From Clostridium sp. (GTDB lineage Bacteria > Bacillota > Clostridia > Lachnospirales > Lachnospiraceae): a DNA stretch of 9,327 nt. Location of the stretch: assembly GCA_016302185.1 (NCBI GenBank), contig JAEDOC010000078.1:1-9327 (forward strand), written 5' to 3'. Made by a program: the position numbers and the translations under genes. Shown here piece after piece: positions 1-7,342 of this stretch; position 1 is the stretch's first letter, and each line of letters begins with the position of its first letter. The notes beneath the pieces are model-generated. The model ran no database searches. It saw only the letters and a program-made list of their open reading frames with translations, and had not been told where the DNA came from.

Positions 1-380
1 CCGTCCTTTTCCTATGTTGCAGTCCTAGAACAGCCCATCGAATACAGAAGACCTGCGTGCTGTTTTTCGCCGTTCTTCCCCGGCTTCTTTTTCGCGTCCG
101 GTATCATTCTCTTCCAGAAGATATCTCCGATTCACTACGCCGGGCGTTGGCTGACGCGACGCCCTCAATTCCTGCGCTAAATCTCTACAATGCATAATTC
201 CCCCTGTTCGGGGCATACTCTTGTAAAATCTCTTCCATCCATTCACAATTTTCCCTGAAAAGCTATGAAAATCTCTGAATTCGTCTCTGAAATTGTTCGC
301 GTTTGGCCTTGAAATTTTCAGGGCGCGGCCGGAAATGCCCTGTTTATGGCCATTCTGCGGCTATTCCGCCGGAAAAAATA
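1..380. other. Upstream region without a convincing gene
   Basis: No recognisable coding sequence lies here. A minus-strand reading frame (positions 246 to 25, GTG start, 73 residues) has a weak AGGG about six bases before its start, but its product is rich in Arg and Glu, matches no family I know and shows no domain; I do not call it a gene. Between 253 and 342 there is short-repeat structure: CCCTGAAAA (253-261) and its inverse TTTTCAGGG (315-323), two copies of TCTCTGAA (272-279 and 284-291), and CAGGGC (319-324) facing GCCCTG (337-342). No T-tract follows any of these hairpins, so none is called a terminator. In related genomes I would expect apt or recJ before rel; neither is seen. Confidence 0.5.
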
Positions 381-409
381 TTGCAATTTTCTACAAAAAA
401 TTTTATAAT
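381..409 (+). promoter_or_regulatory. SigA-type promoter of rel
   Basis: TTGCAA (381-386) and TATAAT (404-409) are separated by 17 bases, a near-consensus housekeeping promoter. Transcription would begin near 416 and give a leader of about 60 bases before the rel start at 477. The promoter lies inside the TTG-initiated upstream extension of the rel frame, which argues that the extension is not translated. Confidence 0.8.
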
Positions 410-462
410 AGAGATTATTCTTTCAAAATTCGTAAACCACGGGAGTCTTAAAACCCGCGGCC

Positions 463-468
463 GGGAGG
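463..468 (+). promoter_or_regulatory. Ribosome binding site that fixes the rel start
   Basis: GGGAGG is followed after eight bases by ATG at 477. No comparable site precedes the TTG at 303, so the start is placed at 477. The first GGG can pair with CCCG at 454-457 (stem 454-457/462-465, loop CGGC), which would partly hide the site. Confidence 0.7.
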
Positions 469-476
469 CATTTTGC

Positions 477-2774
477 ATGGAAAGCTTAGCTAAGATGAAA
501 AAACTGGATCAGGAAATAGAGGCACCTGCGGACTTTACCAGCCCGGAAGCTCTTTACGAGGAACTGATCGCCGCTATCCGCAAATATCATCCGTCGGATG
601 ATATTTCTATGGTAGAAAAAGCATATCAGATTGCATATAACGCCCATAAGGATCAGAAACGCAAATCAGGAGAGCCCTATATCATTCATCCGCTCTGTGT
701 TGCTATCATCCTGGCCAATTTGGAACTGGATAAGGAGACGATTGTCGCCGGTATTCTTCATGATGTGGTGGAGGATACGGTTCTGACGGAGGAAGAATTA
801 ACAAAGATTTTCGGAGAAGAGGTTGCTCTTCTGGTGGATGGTGTAACCAAGCTGACTCAGATCTCCTGGTCTGTGGATAAGGTGGAGATCCAGGCGGAAA
901 ATTTACGGAAGATGTTTTTGGCGATGGCGAAGGACATCCGCGTGATCTTAATCAAGCTGGCAGACCGGCTGCACAATATGCGGACACTGCAGTACATGAA
1001 GCCGGAGAAACAGAAGGAGAAGGCCAGAGAGACGATGGACATCTACGCACCCATTGCGGATCGTCTCGGCATTTCCAAGATTAAGACAGAACTGGATGAT
1101 TTATCCTTAAAATATCTGGAGCCGGAGGTTTATTACGATCTGGCGGAGAAGATTGCGCTGCGCAAGGATGCCCGGGAGGCGTTCGTCAAGAGCATCGTCG
1201 ATGAGGTGAAGAGCCACATGGAGGATGCAGGCATTGATGCCAAGGTAGACGGTCGGGTAAAGCATTTCTTCAGTATCTATAAGAAGATGAAGAAACAGGA
1301 TAAGACCCTGGATCAGATCTACGACTTATTTGCGGTAAGGATTATTGTGGAAACCGTGAAGGACTGCTATGCGGCGCTGGGCGTCATCCATGAGATGTAT
1401 AAGCCGATTCCGGGCCGATTCAAGGATTATATTGCCATGCCGAAGCCCAACATGTATCAGTCGCTGCATACCACGCTGATCGCGGGCAATGGCCAGCCCT
1501 TTGAGATTCAGATCCGTACCTTTGAGATGCACCGGACTGCGGAATACGGCATCGCCGCTCACTGGAAATACAAAGAGACCGGCGGCAGTGCGCTGTCGGC
1601 AGCGGACAGTGCGGAGGCGAAGCTTTCCTGGCTGCGTCAGATTCTGGAATGGCAGCGGGACATGTCCGATAACAAGGAGTTCTTAAGCCTGTTAAAGAGC
1701 GATCTGGATCTGTTCAATGACAGTGTTTACTGCTTCACTCCTACCGGTGACGTGAAGAACCTGCCCAGTGGGTCCACCCCCATTGATTTTGCCTACTCTA
1801 TTCACAGTGCGGTGGGCAACAAGATGGTAGGAGCCAGAGTCAACGGAAAGCTGGTAAATATCGATTATGTGATCCAGAACGGTGACCGGATCGAGATTAT
1901 TACCTCCCAGAACTCTAAGGGACCCAGCCGTGACTGGCTGAAGCTGGTGAAGAGTACACAGGCCAAGAACAAGATTAACAACTGGTTTAAAACCGAGCTC
2001 AAGGAGGATAATATCGTTCGGGGCCGGGATTTAATCGATAAATACTGCCGCGCCAAGGGCATCAATTACGCGGATATCAATAAGCCGGAGTACCAGGAAA
2101 AGGTAATGAAGCGTTATGCGTACCGGGACTGGGATTCCGTGCTGGCTTCCATCGGCCACGGAGGCTTGAAGGAAGGCCAGGTCATCAATAAGATGCTGGA
2201 GGAGCGGAACAAGAAGCTGAAAAAAGAGGTGACCGACACCACCATTCTGGACAATATGGCAGCAGCGGCCGGAGACGGAGCCAAGGTTCCGGTGGTAGCC
2301 GCCGGAAAGTCGAAGAGCGGTATCATCGTGAAGGGAATTCACGATCTGGCGGTGCGTTTCTCCAAGTGCTGCAGCCCGGTGCCGGGGGATGAGATTGTGG
2401 GCTTTGTGACCAGAGGCCGCGGGATTTCCATTCACCGGACCGACTGTATCAATGTGATTAATCTGCCGGAGGATGAGCGGGCGCGTCTCATCGATGCGGA
2501 GTGGCAGCAGCCGGAGAATGTGACCGGCAAGGAGAAATACTCCACAGAGATTAAGATCTACGCCAACAACCGGATCGGTATGTTTGTGGATATTTCCAAG
2601 GTATTTACCGAGCGTCAGATTGACATTACCTCAATGAATGTGCGCACCAGCAAGCAGGGCAAGGCCACCATTACGATGACCTTCGACATCAGCGGCATTG
2701 AGGAATTGAATAAATTATCGGATAAATTAAAACAGATTGAAGGAATACTGGATATTGAGAGAACTGCTGGATAA
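477..2774 (+). CDS. rel: Bifunctional (p)ppGpp synthetase/hydrolase, Rel (RelA/SpoT family)
   Basis: Long-form Rel of 765 residues, which makes pppGpp/ppGpp from GTP/GDP and ATP on starved ribosomes and also hydrolyses it. Domains in order: HD hydrolase with H71, the H95-D96 pair in HDVVEDT and D163 in LADRLHNMRT, all the metal-binding residues; synthetase with GRVKH (259-263), D283 in YDLFAVRI and E343 in FEIQIRT; TGS domain from about 415 to 475; a helical part; the Cys-rich domain with C631, C632 and C657; and a C-terminal ACT domain from about 690. The synthetase has RFKD (314-317), the basic RxKD form typical of bifunctional Rel rather than the acidic ExDD form of synthetase-only RelA. 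Both active sites look intact. The ATG at 477 is chosen over a TTG at 303 because it has a good ribosome binding site and a promoter lies between the two. A hairpin overlaps the stop codon. It is first in a likely operon with the MBL hydrolase and hemZ. Confidence 0.96.
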   Translation: MESLAKMKKLDQEIEAPADFTSPEALYEELIAAIRKYHPSDDISMVEKAYQIAYNAHKDQKRKSGEPYIIHPLCVAIILANLELDKETIVAGILHDVVEDTVLTEEELTKIFGEEVALLVDGVTKLTQISWSVDKVEIQAENLRKMFLAMAKDIRVILIKLADRLHNMRTLQYMKPEKQKEKARETMDIYAPIADRLGISKIKTELDDLSLKYLEPEVYYDLAEKIALRKDAREAFVKSIVDEVKSHMEDAGIDAKVDGRVKHFFSIYKKMKKQDKTLDQIYDLFAVRIIVETVKDCYAALGVIHEMYKPIPGRFKDYIAMPKPNMYQSLHTTLIAGNGQPFEIQIRTFEMHRTAEYGIAAHWKYKETGGSALSAADSAEAKLSWLRQILEWQRDMSDNKEFLSLLKSDLDLFNDSVYCFTPTGDVKNLPSGSTPIDFAYSIHSAVGNKMVGARVNGKLVNIDYVIQNGDRIEIITSQNSKGPSRDWLKLVKSTQAKNKINNWFKTELKEDNIVRGRDLIDKYCRAKGINYADINKPEYQEKVMKRYAYRDWDSVLASIGHGGLKEGQVINKMLEERNKKLKKEVTDTTILDNMAAAAGDGAKVPVVAAGKSKSGIIVKGIHDLAVRFSKCCSPVPGDEIVGFVTRGRGISIHRTDCINVINLPEDERARLIDAEWQQPENVTGKEKYSTEIKIYANNRIGMFVDISKVFTERQIDITSMNVRTSKQGKATITMTFDISGIEELNKLSDKLKQIEGILDIERTAG

Positions 2775-2786
2775 GCAGTTTTCTCT
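2758..2786 (+). other. Hairpin across the rel stop codon
   Basis: AACTGCT (2762-2768) pairs with AGCAGTT (2774-2780) around a five-base loop. The stem can extend through AGAG (2758-2761) with CTCT (2783-2786) past a TT bulge. The rel stop codon TAA (2772-2774) sits at the loop edge. The trailing sequence is only modestly U-rich, so this may be a weak attenuator between rel and the next gene, or a transcript-stabilising or processing element. Function is inferred from structure only. Confidence 0.5.
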
Positions 2787-2817
2787 GTATCTGGGCAAAA
2801 AGTGAGAGGAGAAATGT

Positions 2818-3462
2818 ATGGAGATTAAAAGGCTGATTGTGGGTATGGTGGAGACCAACTGCTATATCGCCATGAATAAAGAGACAAAGGAAGCCGTGAT
2901 TGTGGATCCGGGAGATAATGCGCCGGCCATCTTAAAAAATGTGGAACAGATGGGAGCAAAGGTAACGGCTATTCTTTTAACCCACGGCCATTTTGATCAT
3001 GTGATGGCCATGGAGGAGCTGAGAAACGAATATAAGGTTCCGGTGTATGCCATGAAGGAAGAGGCAGAGATTCTGGCGGATCCGGAGAAGAACCTGTCCT
3101 GCAATTATATGAGAAACGGCCTGCATCTGAAGGCGGATCGGCTGCTGACAGATGGAGAGACCTTTACGGAAGCGGGCTTTTCCTTCCGGGTGCTTCATAC
3201 GCCGGGCCATACCTGCGGCTCCTGCTGCTATTATGAGGAGGAGAAGAAGGTACTGTTCTCCGGTGATACCCTGTTTGAGGGGTCCTATGGCCGGATTGAT
3301 TTTCCCACCGGCAGCGGACGTCAGATGGTACATTCGGTTGCGGATATTCTGTTTGATCTGCCGGATGATACCGATGTATTTCCGGGCCACATGGGCTTTA
3401 CCACTATTGGTGATGAGAAGCTATATAATCCGTTGGCCGGCTACAGGGGGAAGATAAGATGA
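2818..3462 (+). CDS. MBL-fold metallo-hydrolase, glyoxalase II-like
   Basis: Predicted cytoplasmic metallo-beta-lactamase-fold hydrolase of 214 residues, a usual length for the small glyoxalase II-like (YcbL/YqgX) group. The complete metal site is visible: HGHFDH (56-61, the HxHxDH motif), H131 in HTPGH, D150 in SGDTLF and H191 in FPGH. No signal peptide or membrane segment is seen. The real substrate is unknown; hydrolysis of S-lactoylglutathione-like thioesters is only a family possibility, and many Clostridia lack glutathione. The start has AGAGGAG (2805-2811) six bases upstream; an out-of-frame ATG at 2814 is ignored. It follows rel after 43 bases and its TGA overlaps the ATG of hemZ, implying co-transcription and translational coupling. 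The association with rel and hemZ is recurrent in Clostridia, to my knowledge, but not functionally explained. Confidence 0.9.
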   Translation: MEIKRLIVGMVETNCYIAMNKETKEAVIVDPGDNAPAILKNVEQMGAKVTAILLTHGHFDHVMAMEELRNEYKVPVYAMKEEAEILADPEKNLSCNYMRNGLHLKADRLLTDGETFTEAGFSFRVLHTPGHTCGSCCYYEEEKKVLFSGDTLFEGSYGRIDFPTGSGRQMVHSVADILFDLPDDTDVFPGHMGFTTIGDEKLYNPLAGYRGKIR

Positions 3463-4916
3463 TTGCGATTTTACTGGATGACATTGCCTTTGAACAGGAT
3501 ATCCGTGAACTGCTGATGGCCTTTTATCCGGGAGAAACCTTTACCCATGAGGAAGAGGACGCGGCGAAGGCTTCGGTGGTGGTTCGCGGCCGGAGAACCG
3601 GAGAAGAAAGAGAATGGCTGGAGCTTACCGTGCAGGAGAACCCGCTTCGGGAGGACTCCTGTGTTCCCTTTGCTTCCATTCGTCCCGATTTTTCCAACCG
3701 CTTTGAGACGAAAAATGAGATTAAGCGGAGCATGTACGGGATGCTGCGCAGCTTAACCGGTAAAGAGCTGCCCTGGGGAACTCTAACCGGCATCCGTCCC
3801 ACCAAGATCGCGATGACGAAGCTAAATGAGGGATGGAATGAGGATGATGTCCGCACCTATATGAAAGAAACCTATTATACCAGTGACGAGAAGATTGCAC
3901 TGGCGGTGGATGTGGCGCAGCGGGAGAGACAGCTTCTGCAGACCATCAATTATCAGGATGGTTACAGCCTCTATATTGGGATTCCTTTCTGTCCCACCAC
4001 CTGTCTCTATTGCTCTTTTACCTCGTTTCCTATCGGAAAATGGCAGGGGCGCACGGGCCTTTACTTAGAAGCACTGTTTAAAGAGATGGAATATGTGGCG
4101 GAAAAGATGAAGGGAAAACCGCTGGACACCGTTTATTTCGGCGGGGGCACGCCTACCTCTCTAAGTCCCGAGGATCTGGAAGCGATTTTAACAAAGCTGG
4201 AAGCAACCTTTCCTATGGAAGATGTGCAGGAATTTACGGTGGAGGCCGGGCGGCCTGACAGCATCACCCGGGAAAAGCTTGCGGTGCTGCGCAGCCACGG
4301 CATTACCCGTATTTCTATCAATCCGCAGACCATGAAGCAGGAAACACTGGACTTAATCGGTCGCCGTCATACGGTGGAGCAGGTAAAGGAACAGTTCCGT
4401 CTGGCCAGAGAAATGGGATTTGATAATATCAATATGGATCTGATTGTGGGTCTGCCGGAAGAAACCATGGAAGATGTGGAGCATACGATGAAGGAGATCG
4501 CAGCGCTCCATCCCGACAGTGTCACGGTTCACTCTCTGGCGATCAAGCGCGCTGCCAGATTGAATATCTATAAAGAACGTTATGGAAATTTAAAGATCAC
4601 GAACACCCAGGAGATGATAGATCTGACGGCCCGCTATGCAAAAGAGATGGGTCTGCGGCCCTACTATCTCTATCGCCAGAAAAATATGGCCGGAAATTTT
4701 GAAAATGTTGGCTATGCGGCGCCGGGAAAGGAGTGCATCTATAATATCCTGATTATGGAAGAAAAGCAGACCATCATGGCCTGCGGCGCCGGAACCACCA
4801 CGAAGGTTCTCTACCCGGCGGAGAATCGTCTGGAGCGGGCAGAGAACGTCAAAGAGGTGGAGCAGTATATTGAGCGGATTGATGAGATGCTGGCGCGGAA
4901 GGAACGGCTGCTGTAG
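3459..4916 (+). CDS. hemZ: Radical SAM protein HemZ, coproporphyrinogen III dehydrogenase family
   Basis: Protein of 485 residues of the HemZ type, related to oxygen-independent coproporphyrinogen III oxidase (HemN), which decarboxylates coproporphyrinogen III to protoporphyrinogen IX. The radical-SAM cluster motif is C178-x3-C182-x2-C185 within YIGIPFCPTTCLYC, followed by the SAM-contacting GGGTP (228-232). An N-terminal region of about 160 residues containing GIRPTK and a C-terminal region with the NFENVGYA and CGAG segments match the HemZ subgroup rather than short HemW-like proteins. The start codon overlaps the stop of the preceding gene (ATGA), with GGGGG eight bases upstream. The Bacillus subtilis homologue is reported to have a role in anaerobic haem synthesis. 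Many gut Clostridia with this gene lack a full haem pathway, so the physiological substrate here is open. The gene ends 11 bases from the convergent gntR stop codon. Confidence 0.92.
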   Translation: MIAILLDDIAFEQDIRELLMAFYPGETFTHEEEDAAKASVVVRGRRTGEEREWLELTVQENPLREDSCVPFASIRPDFSNRFETKNEIKRSMYGMLRSLTGKELPWGTLTGIRPTKIAMTKLNEGWNEDDVRTYMKETYYTSDEKIALAVDVAQRERQLLQTINYQDGYSLYIGIPFCPTTCLYCSFTSFPIGKWQGRTGLYLEALFKEMEYVAEKMKGKPLDTVYFGGGTPTSLSPEDLEAILTKLEATFPMEDVQEFTVEAGRPDSITREKLAVLRSHGITRISINPQTMKQETLDLIGRRHTVEQVKEQFRLAREMGFDNINMDLIVGLPEETMEDVEHTMKEIAALHPDSVTVHSLAIKRAARLNIYKERYGNLKITNTQEMIDLTARYAKEMGLRPYYLYRQKNMAGNFENVGYAAPGKECIYNILIMEEKQTIMACGAGTTTKVLYPAENRLERAENVKEVEQYIERIDEMLARKERLL

Positions 4917-4929
4917 AAGCAGTTTTGTT
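4906..4929 (+). terminator. Weak intrinsic terminator-like hairpin across the hemZ stop codon
   Basis: CTGCT (4908-4912) pairs with AGCAG (4918-4922), loop GTAGA holding the hemZ stop TAG (4914-4916). Two G-U pairs can extend it, and TTTTGTT (4923-4929) follows. The stem is short, so termination may be partial. It lies just before the tail of the convergent gntR. On the minus strand no T-tract follows, so it is not an obvious terminator for gntR. Confidence 0.45.
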
Positions 4930-5584
4930 ACTTCATTTTGTCGAAAATCAGCTGGAAGGTGGCTTTCTTGGATTCTTCCAGATGAAATACCATTTTTTCT
5001 GCGGCGTCAGCCCAGTTTTTCTGGAGGCAGCAGGCCAGGATATCTAAGTGTTCCAGGCAGGTTTCCTCCATCCGATGGGTGGAAAAGCTTCCGCTCATGT
5101 AGCGGAATCTCTGATCCTGTGTCTGAATCCGGTGATAATTGTCACAGAGATAGAAATTTGGACAGGCGTTCACAATCATGGAGTGAAATTCGGAATCCAG
5201 GCTGTAAAAATAGTCACTGTTTTTAAAAAATTCATGGTCGGAATCCTTGTGGAGAAAGATATTGTAAAACTCCATCAGCTTCTGCTCCGAGAGGAGAGAA
5301 CCATAGGTCCGCAGAATATACGGTTCATACAGAAAACGGATCTCAAAAATCAGATTAATATCAGTTACGGAGAGGGGAGTCACGATGATTCCCCTTTTTG
5401 GCATGATCCGGACCAGACCTTCCTGTTCCAGCCGGCTTAAAGCATCCCGGATAGGGGTTCGGCTTAAGTGCAGCTCTGTCGTCAGAAGCTCTTCATTAAT
5501 AAAAGCGCCCGGTGCATATTCACAGGTAACAATCCTGTGGCGGATCGTCTGATAGGCCTGAGTTTTTAAATTTGTTTTCGGCAT
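4928..5584 (-). CDS. GntR-family transcriptional regulator, FCD subfamily (likely uxaB repressor)
   Basis: DNA-binding regulator of 218 residues, close to the usual size for this subfamily. An N-terminal winged helix-turn-helix (about 8-74) contains the signature SRTPIRDALSRLEQEGLV at 41-58. The C-terminal FCD ligand-binding domain (about 80-212) has D130 and H134 in DSEFH, H179, and H201 in FHLEES, consistent with the usual acidic/histidine metal site that binds carboxylate effectors. The start has AAGGAG six bases upstream on the minus strand. It is transcribed divergently from uxaB and has a palindromic operator at each promoter, so it most likely represses uxaB and itself, and is released by a hexuronate or related intermediate. 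The effector is inferred from the neighbour, by analogy with UxuR/ExuR of enterobacteria, which also bind sites with a GTATAC core. It converges on hemZ with an 11-base gap. Confidence 0.9.
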   Translation of the reverse strand: MPKTNLKTQAYQTIRHRIVTCEYAPGAFINEELLTTELHLSRTPIRDALSRLEQEGLVRIMPKRGIIVTPLSVTDINLIFEIRFLYEPYILRTYGSLLSEQKLMEFYNIFLHKDSDHEFFKNSDYFYSLDSEFHSMIVNACPNFYLCDNYHRIQTQDQRFRYMSGSFSTHRMEETCLEHLDILACCLQKNWADAAEKMVFHLEESKKATFQLIFDKMK

Positions 5585-5634
5585 TTCTGACTCCTTCCTC
5601 TATTTACAGCATAGAATTTACTCTGATTTACACG

Positions 5635-5650
5635 TTGTTGTATACAACAA
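5635..5650. promoter_or_regulatory. Operator O1, perfect palindrome at the gntR promoter
   Basis: TTGTTGTATACAACAA is a perfect 16-bp inverted repeat. It begins one base downstream of the minus-strand -10 box (5652-5657), so a bound regulator would cover the gntR start site. Such symmetric sites with a GTATAC core are typical for FCD-type GntR proteins. Confidence 0.85.
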
Positions 5651-5651
5651 A

Positions 5652-5680
5652 ATAGTAACACAGGAAGTCAGCATTTTCAA
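5652..5680 (-). promoter_or_regulatory. Promoter of the gntR-family regulator
   Basis: Read on the minus strand, TTGAAA (5680-5675) and TACTAT (5657-5652) are 17 bases apart. The -10 box is one base from operator O1, implying autorepression. The transcript would start near 5645 and have a leader of about 60 bases. Confidence 0.7.
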
Positions 5681-5719
5681 CAGTTAAATAAGATATATAA
5701 CGAAGTTTAAGTTCCTGTA

Positions 5720-5748
5720 TTGACAAGAGGTGAGAAACATTTTATAAT
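5720..5748 (+). promoter_or_regulatory. Consensus SigA promoter of uxaB
   Basis: TTGACA (5720-5725) and TATAAT (5743-5748) with a 17-base spacer form an exact consensus housekeeping promoter. Operator O2 abuts the -10 box. An exact-consensus promoter fits a gene held off by a repressor and strongly expressed on induction. Confidence 0.9.
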
Positions 5749-5764
5749 CTGATGTATACAACAA
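5749..5764. promoter_or_regulatory. Operator O2 at the uxaB start site
   Basis: CTGATGTATACAACAA matches operator O1 at 14 of 16 positions; the right half is identical and the two changes are in the left half. It follows the uxaB -10 box directly and covers the expected start site near 5755, so binding would block transcription. Its centre is 114 bp from that of O1. Confidence 0.8.
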
Positions 5765-5808
5765 AGAAATCCAGAGACGGATGGAAATGAAAAAGGAGCG
5801 CAAATCTT

Positions 5809-7308
5809 ATGGAACGATTAAATTATGAAGTATTGGAAAAATCCGGCTATGAAGGTTATATTCTGAAGGATGCGCCGGAGAAGGTGTTACAGTTTGGCGA
5901 GGGTAATTTCCTTCGGGCATTTGTGGACTACTGGTTTGATCTGGCCAATGAGAAGGCAGGCTGGAACGGTAAATGCTGTCTGGTACAGCCGATTGCTCCC
6001 GGTCTGGCTAAGATGATCAATGAGCAGGATGGCCTCTATACCCTGTATTTGCGCGGAAGTGAAAAGGGACAGAAGGTGGATGCAAAGCGGGTAATCTCCA
6101 GTGTCAGCCGCTGCCTGAACCCGTATGAGAAGGATGACTATGAGGCTATGATGGAGATTGCGGCCGGTGATGATCTGGAGATCATTGTGTCCAATACCAC
6201 AGAAGCCGGCATCCAGTATGATCCTTCCTGCCAGTTTACCGATTGTCCGCCGTCCAGTTTCCCGGCCAAGCTGACACAGGTACTCTATCATCGTTATAAA
6301 GCAGGAAAGCCGGGAATCATCATGCTTGCCTGCGAGCTGATTGATAATAACGGCAAGGAACTGTTAAAGTGCGTGAATCAGTACATCGGACAGTGGGGCT
6401 TAGAGGATGGCTTCAAGAAGTATGTGAATGAGGACTGCACCTTCTGCGGCTCTCTGGTTGACCGTATCGTACCGGGCCGCATCCGTGATCCGAAGGAAGT
6501 AGCGGAGCTGGAAGAGAAGCATGGCTACGAAGATCCTCTTCTGGATGTGGGCGAGGTATTCGGTGTCTGGGTCATTGAAGGTGACGAGAAGTTAAATGAT
6601 GTTCTCCCGTTCAAGAAGGCAGGACTTCTGGATAAGGTGTTCGTAACCCCGGATATGAGCCCGTACAAGAAGAGAAAGGTTCGTATCCTGAATGGCGCTC
6701 ATACCGGCTTTGTGCTTGGTGCATATCTGGCAGGAGAGGATATCGTGCGTGACTGCATGCATGATGAGACCATCAAGGGATTTATGAACAAGATGTTATA
6801 CGACGAGGTGATTCCGACTCTTCCGCTGGATAAGGATGATTTAATGCAGTTCGCGGCAGCCGTAGAGGATCGTTTCAACAATCCGTTTGTAAACCATGAA
6901 CTGATGAGTATTTCCTTAAACTCCACCTCCAAGTGGAAGGCCCGTAATATGCCGTCCTTCTTAGGCTATATCGAGGAGAAGGGAAAGCTTCCGGAGTGCT
7001 TAACCATGTCCCTGGCTGCTTACATCGCATTCTACAGCAACGATATTCAGGCATTGACCGAGGCAGGTCTTGTATGCAGACGTCCGGCCGGCAATGAATA
7101 TACAGTAAGTGATGACCGTTGGGTACTGGAGTTCTATGAGGCTCATAAGAAGGACAGTGCGGCGGAGCTGGTTCACGCGGTTCTGACGAATCGGAAGATG
7201 TGGGATCGGGATCTGACAGAGATTCCGGGACTGGAAGAGAAGGTAGTAAAGGATCTGGAACTGATTCGTACCGAAGGAGCAAAGGCAGCATATGCAAGCT
7301 GTCTGTAA
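5809..7308 (+). CDS. uxaB: Tagaturonate reductase (altronate oxidoreductase)
   Basis: NAD-dependent cytoplasmic enzyme of 499 residues that reduces D-tagaturonate to D-altronate, the second step of galacturonate breakdown after uronate isomerase and before altronate dehydratase. It belongs to the long-chain mannitol dehydrogenase family. The N-terminal nucleotide-binding part starts with VLQFGEGNFLRAFVDYW (26-42), and SNTTEAGI (128-135) and CELIDNNG (175-182) closely resemble E. coli UxaB as I recall it. The catalytic K-x4-N-x2-H set is K290, N295 and H298 in KVRILNGAH, so the enzyme looks intact. The segments LVDRIV and FNNPFVNHELMSISLN also fit UxaB better than mannonate or mannitol enzymes. 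AAGGAG (5793-5798) lies ten bases before the ATG. It stands alone as a one-gene transcript: no uxaA, uxaC or transporter is in the window. It is controlled by the divergent GntR regulator and closed by its own terminator. Confidence 0.94.
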   Translation: MERLNYEVLEKSGYEGYILKDAPEKVLQFGEGNFLRAFVDYWFDLANEKAGWNGKCCLVQPIAPGLAKMINEQDGLYTLYLRGSEKGQKVDAKRVISSVSRCLNPYEKDDYEAMMEIAAGDDLEIIVSNTTEAGIQYDPSCQFTDCPPSSFPAKLTQVLYHRYKAGKPGIIMLACELIDNNGKELLKCVNQYIGQWGLEDGFKKYVNEDCTFCGSLVDRIVPGRIRDPKEVAELEEKHGYEDPLLDVGEVFGVWVIEGDEKLNDVLPFKKAGLLDKVFVTPDMSPYKKRKVRILNGAHTGFVLGAYLAGEDIVRDCMHDETIKGFMNKMLYDEVIPTLPLDKDDLMQFAAAVEDRFNNPFVNHELMSISLNSTSKWKARNMPSFLGYIEEKGKLPECLTMSLAAYIAFYSNDIQALTEAGLVCRRPAGNEYTVSDDRWVLEFYEAHKKDSAAELVHAVLTNRKMWDRDLTEIPGLEEKVVKDLELIRTEGAKAAYASCL

Positions 7309-7342
7309 AAAGATGGATATTGATTGAAGGTACAGAAGAAAG

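Noticed and set aside
25..246. Minus-strand 73-residue reading frame
   Set aside because: No recognisable domain, GTG start with weak binding site, no clear promoter; treated as unproven.
303..476. N-terminal extension of Rel by 58 residues from a TTG
   Set aside because: It contains the predicted promoter (381-409), lacks a ribosome binding site, and the extra residues do not resemble Rel; ATG 477 has a good site.
4870..5440. Plus-strand frames opposite the GntR regulator
   Set aside because: The minus-strand frame encodes a clear GntR/FCD protein with a good ribosome binding site and promoter; the plus-strand frames are shadows.
5681..5719. Catabolite-control (cre) site between the divergent promoters
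   Set aside because: The A/T-rich segment does not match the cre consensus well on either strand.
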